Source: Planctomycetota bacterium
Lineage (GTDB): Bacteria > Planctomycetota > SZUA-567
NCBI GenBank assembly: GCA_016936955.1
Contig: JAFGWW010000289.1
Span: 1-32,877, forward strand
Reading direction: 5' to 3'
DNA: 32,877 bases
Below are positions 26,752 through 32,877 of this stretch, piece by piece (the stretch's first letter is position 1; each line of letters begins with the position of its first letter). The notes beneath the pieces were generated by a model, which was not told the DNA's origin, ran no database searches, and saw nothing but the letters and a program-made list of their open reading frames with translations. The translations under genes were made by a program, and so were the position numbers.

Positions 26752-28620
26752 TCATCTACTCTTTGATAATGTGTATTTCTTCGTAACCTCGTCAAAAACG
26801 AGCAATTTTTTGTTTTCCTCATACCACTTAACAATATATGCATAATCCCCCTTTACTCCGGTAAGATCACATATGATTCGCCTGATTTCTGGTTTGGCAT
26901 AGGAATCTTGCTCCGTTGAAGTTAACGGCGTCACGAGCTGCTCAAGAGCGTCCTTATTTCCTCTCGGCGCCAATATCTTTGCAACAGGCACCAATTCCCA
27001 TCCGCCTTCAGTTTTTAGCCTATCCCAAAGAGATTGTAACGCAGGCTCCAACTCAAAGCCGGGAAGATTTTTCACGCTTTCGAAAGTCATATGAGGATTT
27101 AAGCCATTTACCAAATACCATTTCAGATCATTATAGGCCGAGGGATCTTCCAAATTTGCCACTGCTTGAATCCACTCAGTCCTAATGAAATCTTTGCGCT
27201 TACTCATCTCTTTAACAAGAATATCCTTGGCGTCTATTTCCCAACTGCGTGACAGGATAACTTTTATCAGGTCTTTGTTATTTTGCAAATTGCCAATAAT
27301 CAAACTTTTATTGCTATCATCAGCGAGATTATCAATTGCTTGGCATAAACGCCAACTTGAAACTCCCTCGTAAAAGGGAAGCGCGTCAATAAGCAGTGGG
27401 ATATTATTCTTCCCAACTTTCATTAACATATAAACTTCTATAGAATCTTCTTCGTTGAAGCCATTATGCGATTTGGTTACGCCAAGAACGTTATCAATAT
27501 AATCGCGCACCTGCTCCACGGTTGGGTTATCCGCCAAGACAATCTTGCGGAGTTCTTTTGGATCAAAGGCATTTTCACGGTTAACGATCATTGACCCAGA
27601 TCCAACCTGTACCGGCGGGAAAGGTCGATTTGAAGTAATTAAGGAAATCGTATTCGAATCCACGTAGTCAGAAACTTTTAGTTCAAGCTTTCTCGAATCT
27701 TTAGGCCAATTCTCCTCCACAGTCATCATATGGGATCCGTTTGTATCGGCAAAGACGAGAAAGACTTTTGATGGAAGGCGCTGCTCACCGTTGCTTCTCT
27801 CCAGCATCCGGTTTATTTTCTCTGAGTCACTATCAAAAGACCAAATACGCTTAGGCCAGAGTTTCTCAGAAGATGTCTTTTTTGCATCTTCAAGAGCGCT
27901 AGTGATAACATATCCTGAATACATCCACTCAGCGGATGTGTCATTATTAATCGTAAGACGATATGGCTCATCAAACTCTGCGAGCATTACATGTTGAATA
28001 ATTACAGCAATGATAAGGATAACAACGGGAATCAACGCTAGCAACCACATCGAATGGTGACAAACAATTGGTTGCGCTAAAGTTCCACTTCGTTCTGCTT
28101 CCCTCATGCGTACAAGTGCCCGGATAATCCGCGAACGGAAAATGCAGAACCCAAGAGCCAGAACGATAGAATAAAACAGGGACAAAATAGAGAGGGCTAA
28201 ACCATTTGCCAGCTCATCGGGGCTATCAGTGCCTGAAATCAGCATTCTAACCAAACCAATTAAGGCACCAGCCGAACCTGCAAGAATTGAAAGGCGTATA
28301 CCAGTGGAAAATATATCCTCAGCTATGGTGGCTTCTCTTTCTGAACGCACATAACCTTTAACTGCACACCACAAAGCATTATAAGGCTGACGCATACCAT
28401 GCCCAGCAAGCAACCCACCTAACACAATACCGCCCACTACAGGCATGAATGGCAGATCAATAAAGACAGGTATGTTCTCAACACCAAAACCAAATATTAC
28501 GTAAGCTATCAGTATAAGAGATAAGCCACCTATCGCAGACCAGTCCCCGATAGAGACCTTCTGGAGCTGAATCTCTTCTGGCGTGTCATTAATCTTTTTC
28601 TGTGCTTCCTCACTCATCAT
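26752..28620 (-). CDS. Membrane protein with MotA/TolQ/ExbB-like region and long C-terminal helical-repeat-like domain
   Basis: Several TM segments (LSILAGSAGALIGLVRMLIS…LALSILSLFYSIVLALGFCIF) like MotA/TolQ/ExbB, another TM (WLLALIPVVILIIAVIIQHV), then about 400 aa soluble. Start at ATG 28620 (RBS-like AGGGCAAGGGAG); the ORF opens at 28752. Confidence 0.6.
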   Translation of the reverse strand: MMSEEAQKKINDTPEEIQLQKVSIGDWSAIGGLSLILIAYVIFGFGVENIPVFIDLPFMPVVGGIVLGGLLAGHGMRQPYNALWCAVKGYVRSEREATIAEDIFSTGIRLSILAGSAGALIGLVRMLISGTDSPDELANGLALSILSLFYSIVLALGFCIFRSRIIRALVRMREAERSGTLAQPIVCHHSMWLLALIPVVILIIAVIIQHVMLAEFDEPYRLTINNDTSAEWMYSGYVITSALEDAKKTSSEKLWPKRIWSFDSDSEKINRMLERSNGEQRLPSKVFLVFADTNGSHMMTVEENWPKDSRKLELKVSDYVDSNTISLITSNRPFPPVQVGSGSMIVNRENAFDPKELRKIVLADNPTVEQVRDYIDNVLGVTKSHNGFNEEDSIEVYMLMKVGKNNIPLLIDALPFYEGVSSWRLCQAIDNLADDSNKSLIIGNLQNNKDLIKVILSRSWEIDAKDILVKEMSKRKDFIRTEWIQAVANLEDPSAYNDLKWYLVNGLNPHMTFESVKNLPGFELEPALQSLWDRLKTEGGWELVPVAKILAPRGNKDALEQLVTPLTSTEQDSYAKPEIRRIICDLTGVKGDYAYIVKWYEENKKLLVFDEVTKKYTLSKSR

Positions 28621-28654
28621 TGCTCCCTTGCCCTTGAGATATTTATCTGAACGC

Positions 28655-28691
28655 CGTGCCTGCAAGGTTAGGGGCAGGTCGGCAAGGCACG
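28655..28691 (-). terminator. Inverted repeat CGTGCCT…AGGCACG between two minus-strand genes (possible terminator/processing hairpin)
   Basis: 7-bp perfect stem downstream of the stop at 28731; no T-run. Confidence 0.35.
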
Positions 28692-28730
28692 CAAATGGCA
28701 CCTGATTGGCTTCGGAAAGCGCAGCTTTAA

Positions 28731-30647
28731 TTAATGATTTATCCAGCCGCATACGGTAAAAGACCTGTCACCCTGTTGGCCAGAGCGGGGAGCCAGGTCT
28801 GCGCCAGATAAATCCTTTGCCTTGCCATCCATGCTCGCGCGGATGTATATCGAATAGTCGCTGTCGCGGAAGTTCTCGCTGGTGAAGGAGAGGAATGCCT
28901 CTGAGTTTTTGACTATGTATGGGATTGCCTGCGGCAGAGGGTTCATCTTGGTCGCCGAGATATAATTGTATGCTCCCAGCAGTTCGGTTTTGGCCTTGTT
29001 GGTTGTTGCGATGAAGGGGGCGGGTCCTTCCGTCTTGAAACCGAGTATCCACAGCCTGCCGACATCATTGGTTACCTGCGCTTCCGATCCGTCCCCTTCC
29101 CAATTTTCCGGGTTGAACTGCCGGGCCCAGACCGATTGATTCCGGAACTCCCATCCCGGCAGGAATGTATCTTCAATAAAAACCTTGCCATTCGCCATCC
29201 TGGTGTTCCGATATGAGCGTGCATGTCCGCCATTGCCAACCCATCCGCCGCAGTGCCGTATAACCAGCGGCTTGGGCGAGTTATTGAGCAGTAACAGTTC
29301 GCCCGGATATTGGGCGTTGAAAAACATGTGGTCGAGAAAGAGGGGTTTCTTTCCATCTGTCTTGTCTATCTGGAAGAGGGGGCGGGGATTATCGATATTG
29401 GAAAACTCCTCCTTGGCTCCGCCAAGATTTATCTCAGCGCCAAAGCCGAAAATCTGTTTGACCTTGCCCCGGATTATAACGGTATTGGATATGAAATAGA
29501 TGCGTTCATTGCGAAAGTAAATGGTGGACTTGCCTGCATCGATTGCCCTTTGTATTGCCGCAGTATCGTCTTTTTCGTCAGGTTCCCTTTCTCCGACCAC
29601 CTGCCAGTCGTCGGGATTGCTATTGACGTACGAGGGTGTTTCTTCTACCGGGATAAGAGCGGCTCCAGACGTGTTGCCGGGAAAAGCGGGGAAGGCGATA
29701 GTGTCTTTGCTACTGGCTGGCATATCTGTTCCGCGCACGGTCATCTCGGGCTTGCGGTATCCTTCGATAAAAACATTGCGAAGCAGTATATTGCCGTTGC
29801 ATTGAATGGCTGGTTTATCAGGCGCAAGGCCAATGAGTTTCGAATCAACCATGGTCAGCACCCCGCGGCTACCGGTTATAAGGGCAGCCGGTACCCGGTT
29901 GCGGCTGATCAGGTTGCGTACATGAAGCAGATTCTCGCTAATGCGAAGGCCGCAGACTGTCTGGCCGGACAGGTCGAGCCTCTCGATTGTAACTCCATAC
30001 TGCACATCCCCGATATCAATGCCGGTTTGAAAACCGAAGATGCGGACGTCTTTTATCAGGCCGGGGCCGGGAATTTTCCGGCGTAAAGAAATGCCTGCCA
30101 CTCCGTCGCCAATAATGGATACCCGGCCGATTGTTCCGTGGTTGCTGACTGCCCATTCCACTCCCTGCGCCCCCGGGTTGCCGTTGCCGGTGTGGATTGT
30201 CAGGTCGAAAATATTGTTTCTAAACGCCTTATTGCCGCCACCGCCGGGTCCGTCCCCCTCTTGTTGATGGGAACCGGTCATCAGAACCGCCATTGGTGCT
30301 GATGGATCGCCAAAGCCGGTGGCTTTATCGGAAAGCCGGATCAGTGTTTTGTCGCGCCCTGCGCCCTGTAGTGTAAGTTGGGCGCGCCACTTTCCCGTTT
30401 TGTCTATAGCCTTTAAAGTGCGGTTGATATTGTATGTGCCGGCCGGGAGAAAGATGAATCGGCCCGTGCCGGCATTGTCTGTGATTGCCTTCTGTAATGC
30501 GTCGGTATCATCAGCCCCGTCATCCGGAACGGCGTTGTATGGTGACTTGGTTACATCAACCACAGCGTCGGAAGGAAAATAAGGCTCTTCGGCCTTAGCG
30601 AAGGGTGCAAGGCTTATGGCCAAAAATAGTACGGCGATAATTCGCAT
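28731..30647 (-). CDS. Secreted pectate-lyase-superfamily protein with two tandem beta-helix (GH55/PF12708-like) domains
   Basis: Signal peptide MRIIAVLFLAISLAPFAKAEE; VPDDGADDTDALQKAI…FLPAGTYNINRTL and a second EPDEKDDTAAIQRAIDAGKSTIYFRNERIYFISNTV. Confidence 0.78.
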   Translation of the reverse strand: MRIIAVLFLAISLAPFAKAEEPYFPSDAVVDVTKSPYNAVPDDGADDTDALQKAITDNAGTGRFIFLPAGTYNINRTLKAIDKTGKWRAQLTLQGAGRDKTLIRLSDKATGFGDPSAPMAVLMTGSHQQEGDGPGGGGNKAFRNNIFDLTIHTGNGNPGAQGVEWAVSNHGTIGRVSIIGDGVAGISLRRKIPGPGLIKDVRIFGFQTGIDIGDVQYGVTIERLDLSGQTVCGLRISENLLHVRNLISRNRVPAALITGSRGVLTMVDSKLIGLAPDKPAIQCNGNILLRNVFIEGYRKPEMTVRGTDMPASSKDTIAFPAFPGNTSGAALIPVEETPSYVNSNPDDWQVVGEREPDEKDDTAAIQRAIDAGKSTIYFRNERIYFISNTVIIRGKVKQIFGFGAEINLGGAKEEFSNIDNPRPLFQIDKTDGKKPLFLDHMFFNAQYPGELLLLNNSPKPLVIRHCGGWVGNGGHARSYRNTRMANGKVFIEDTFLPGWEFRNQSVWARQFNPENWEGDGSEAQVTNDVGRLWILGFKTEGPAPFIATTNKAKTELLGAYNYISATKMNPLPQAIPYIVKNSEAFLSFTSENFRDSDYSIYIRASMDGKAKDLSGADLAPRSGQQGDRSFTVCGWINH

Positions 30648-30764
30648 TGTATTTTCCTTTCCGTGAAGGAATAAAGCGTGCACCTGAGACGCTGCAAATA
30701 AGCGATAGATACATAAAGCCTTGTTTCTTGAACATTGTCAAGGGGATTAATATGGCGTGCTGTG

Positions 30765-32078
30765 TTAATAAAACGAATGTGGACGAAGTGGATAAAGTCG
30801 TGCCGCACAATCCGACTCTTTATCCCCGGTCAGGATAGTATTAATATAAGGCTGTGAGGCCAGAATCTCTTCCGGTATTTTGTACTTTTCCGGTAAGCCC
30901 TGGTGTAACTGGATGTCAAGCAGACTGCGGTGTGACGCCCAGGCCCAATCGCCTTTCGCAAAGCCATAGTAGAACGGGTTAAGGTATTTCTTATCGTCGG
31001 TAACGTAGTACATATAGACAAAAGCCGAATCCGCTTTGAAATTCAAGGGACGATTGGTGCGGTAGGTTATTTTGCTGTCGGCTGGATAGATCTTGTCTGG
31101 CCACTTATCCTCACTCATGTGCGACAGGTATGCGTCAAATACCTCCCGCAGAAACTTTAGCGCCTCTGGATTCTGATTATACCAGGCCACAGTCAAGGCA
31201 GTGTGGACCATCATGAAATAGGAGTCGTCCTCATAGTGCCAGTCATCCCCCTCGCCGTCATTGAGATATCCAACATGGTCGGCATCCTGAAAGAAGTAAC
31301 GCTTGCCGTCTGGAGCGATCCTGGTAATTTTCTTCAGCGAAGCGATACTTGCCAGACAGCGCTCAATATATATCGGGTCGCCGTAATACAGGCGCGGCAT
31401 GGTCGAATAAAGATTTACGCCATCCTCATAGGCATGAAGAGGATCGCGCTTGACCAGATTAAGGCCCTCGCGCATTGATACGGCATTGGCGTGTTCGGCA
31501 AGGAGTTGATATGCCTTACGCAAGCGCTCTCCTTCAGGACCGCTGTCGCACATGGGGTAACACTGGAAATTCATGAGCAGGCAGGTGTCGTCATTAATTG
31601 TGCCGCCGAATTCACCATTATCGGAAAATTGCTTTAGCGGGATCACTACCTGCTGCCAGCTTGCTGAGTCATCATCAATCTCCGGTATCCAAGGCGCACA
31701 GTTAGCGCTTTTGTCTGTGCCGCTTTCCTTGTCTATCAGTTGCAGGCCAGTCAAATCCATGCTCTCGGTACGGTTGACAGCAAAGGACAATGCCCCGGTT
31801 TGCCAGTATGACGTCAGATCAATTGCATCTTCCTTGAAAGCGTAATCACCTCCTGCAAAGGTAACGTTACTTGTGACTTTGAGGCTGGCATTGCCGTCAG
31901 GCCCCTTATTGTCTGCATCAACAATCAAGGCAAGTGTTTTCCAGGAATTCACCTTTACCTTGGCCGGGATCGCTCCGGAGAAAATGTCGATCGTCGCCAA
32001 ATCTTCTGCCATGACCATGCCTGGCAGTAACAGGATACTGATAATTATTGTTGCGAGGAATGACTTGATTGTCTGCAT
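30765..32078 (-). CDS. Secreted protein: CBM-like N-terminus plus helical (alpha/alpha-barrel glycosidase-like) domain; possibly 3'-truncated
   Basis: Signal peptide MQTIKSFLATIIISILLLPGMVMAED; DLTSYWQTGALSFAVNRTESMDLTGLQLID (CBM-like); DGEGDDWHYEDDSYFMMVHTALTVAWYNQ; abrupt C-terminus DCAARLYPLRPHSFY. Confidence 0.6.
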   Translation of the reverse strand: MQTIKSFLATIIISILLLPGMVMAEDLATIDIFSGAIPAKVKVNSWKTLALIVDADNKGPDGNASLKVTSNVTFAGGDYAFKEDAIDLTSYWQTGALSFAVNRTESMDLTGLQLIDKESGTDKSANCAPWIPEIDDDSASWQQVVIPLKQFSDNGEFGGTINDDTCLLMNFQCYPMCDSGPEGERLRKAYQLLAEHANAVSMREGLNLVKRDPLHAYEDGVNLYSTMPRLYYGDPIYIERCLASIASLKKITRIAPDGKRYFFQDADHVGYLNDGEGDDWHYEDDSYFMMVHTALTVAWYNQNPEALKFLREVFDAYLSHMSEDKWPDKIYPADSKITYRTNRPLNFKADSAFVYMYYVTDDKKYLNPFYYGFAKGDWAWASHRSLLDIQLHQGLPEKYKIPEEILASQPYINTILTGDKESDCAARLYPLRPHSFY

Positions 32079-32325
32079 GTGGTTACCTTTGTCTGAAGAG
32101 AAAAGTTTGTATCGTATATATGATAAGACGGGGGCCGGGATCATGCCGTTTCCCGCTTGCGCGACACGGCATGCATGCTTACCATATATGACAACAGGGA
32201 TGCAGGGATAGATATAGGGTAAGTTCAAGTTTTAGCTGTCGTTTCTTGTGCTGAAACACACCGGCCGGAGCCTGGCTGGCAACGTAAACGTCGGTGCCAC
32301 TACGGAGTAAAACAGGAAATGTTAA

Positions 32326-32742
32326 ATGGTGAACGAACTTAAATTTGCATTAAAAGAAGAGTTTTATTATGGATTGCCCAAAAAGTTTTGTAGTTACATA
32401 GGCGATGATGCTATTCTAAAGTGCTGCGATTTGAATTGTAATGCCGATAATGAAGTGTCATTTGGTGTTGATGAATGCAATAAATTAGTTATAAAAGGTC
32501 CTTCTGGTAATTTTATTATTGACCGCTCTTATGTTAAATGTTTTGCCGTTGCTAAAAATACGTTTGGCGATTACGAATTTATCGTTTTTGAAGTGCAGTT
32601 TAAATCGTTAAATGTTAACGGTGGAGTGGCATTGATTAAGGCGCCTTGCGAAGAAGCGAAGTACATGGTAGAAAGCATGGAAAGTATTGCACAAAGCTTA
32701 TGTATACCGATTGTTATCTATCCTGATGTTGCGAGTTTATGA
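32326..32742 (+). CDS. Hypothetical protein, AT-rich, Cys-rich
   Basis: 138-aa ORF with AT-rich third positions; AGGAAATGTTAA before ATG; no family recognised. Confidence 0.6.
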   Translation: MVNELKFALKEEFYYGLPKKFCSYIGDDAILKCCDLNCNADNEVSFGVDECNKLVIKGPSGNFIIDRSYVKCFAVAKNTFGDYEFIVFEVQFKSLNVNGGVALIKAPCEEAKYMVESMESIAQSLCIPIVIYPDVASL

Positions 32743-32836
32743 CATTGTAAGCATGGCGGGTAATATGCCGTTAACGCCGTGCTAGCAGCCGCAAGAGCGC
32801 TTGCCCGCCTCTAACCATACCGCGCTTGATTTTCAG

Positions 32837-32869
32837 GCCTTTCCCGGGTGCGGGGAGGGCTTTTTTTGT
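32837..32869 (+). terminator. Rho-independent terminator
   Basis: GCCTTTCCCG-ggtg-CGGGGAGGGC: 10-bp stem allowing G-T pairs, followed by TTTTTTTGTT. Confidence 0.8.
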
Positions 32870-32877
32870 TGTAAGGG

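Noticed and set aside
29310-30086. 258-aa plus-strand ORF
   Set aside because: Antisense to the beta-helix gene with clear signal peptide and repeats; shadow ORF
32250-32812. Integron gene-cassette interpretation of the AT-rich ORF with GC-rich structured flanks
   Set aside because: No sequence fitting attC core sites (RYYYAAC … GTTRRRY) was found; GTTAACG and CTCTAAC do not satisfy the consensus
1-32877. CRISPR array, tRNA or rRNA genes
   Set aside because: No regularly spaced repeats, no tRNA-like T-arm/acceptor pattern and no rRNA-like conserved stretch noticed by eye; a tRNAscan/Infernal run would be decisive

Overview
The window is dense with sugar and polysaccharide catabolism genes and shows the pseudopilin signature ([20 protein letters not shown]) typical of Lentisphaerae/Planctomycetes/Verrucomicrobia-type bacteria (taxonomy inferred). 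Left part (178-6896, minus): an operon-like run of MFS transporter, quinone-oxidoreductase-like MDR, Gfo/Idh/MocA oxidoreductase, three tandem paralogous SDRs and a second Gfo/Idh/MocA. Two tandem AraC regulators (7070-9064, plus) follow. Next comes a minus-strand set: a GH39/GH5-like glycosidase, a GH110-like beta-helix galactosidase, a galactonate-dehydratase-like MR/MLE enzyme, a UlaG-like MBL hydrolase and an SDR, with a divergent AraC. Then come two pseudopilin plus large secreted glycosidase units (GH50-like and GH5-like) with LacI and GntR-LacI regulators between them. The right end carries a truncated IS481-type transposase, an orphan MotA/TolQ-like membrane protein with a long helical-repeat-like C-terminus, a tandem pectate-lyase/GH55-like protein, a secreted CBM plus helical glycosidase-like protein that may be truncated, and an AT-rich orphan ORF followed by structured RNA-like DNA and a terminator. 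The most notable items are the TolQ-like fusion, the pseudopilin-glycosidase pairing, the putative oxidative galactose-type pathway, and several gene remnants. No CRISPR array, tRNA or rRNA was recognised.
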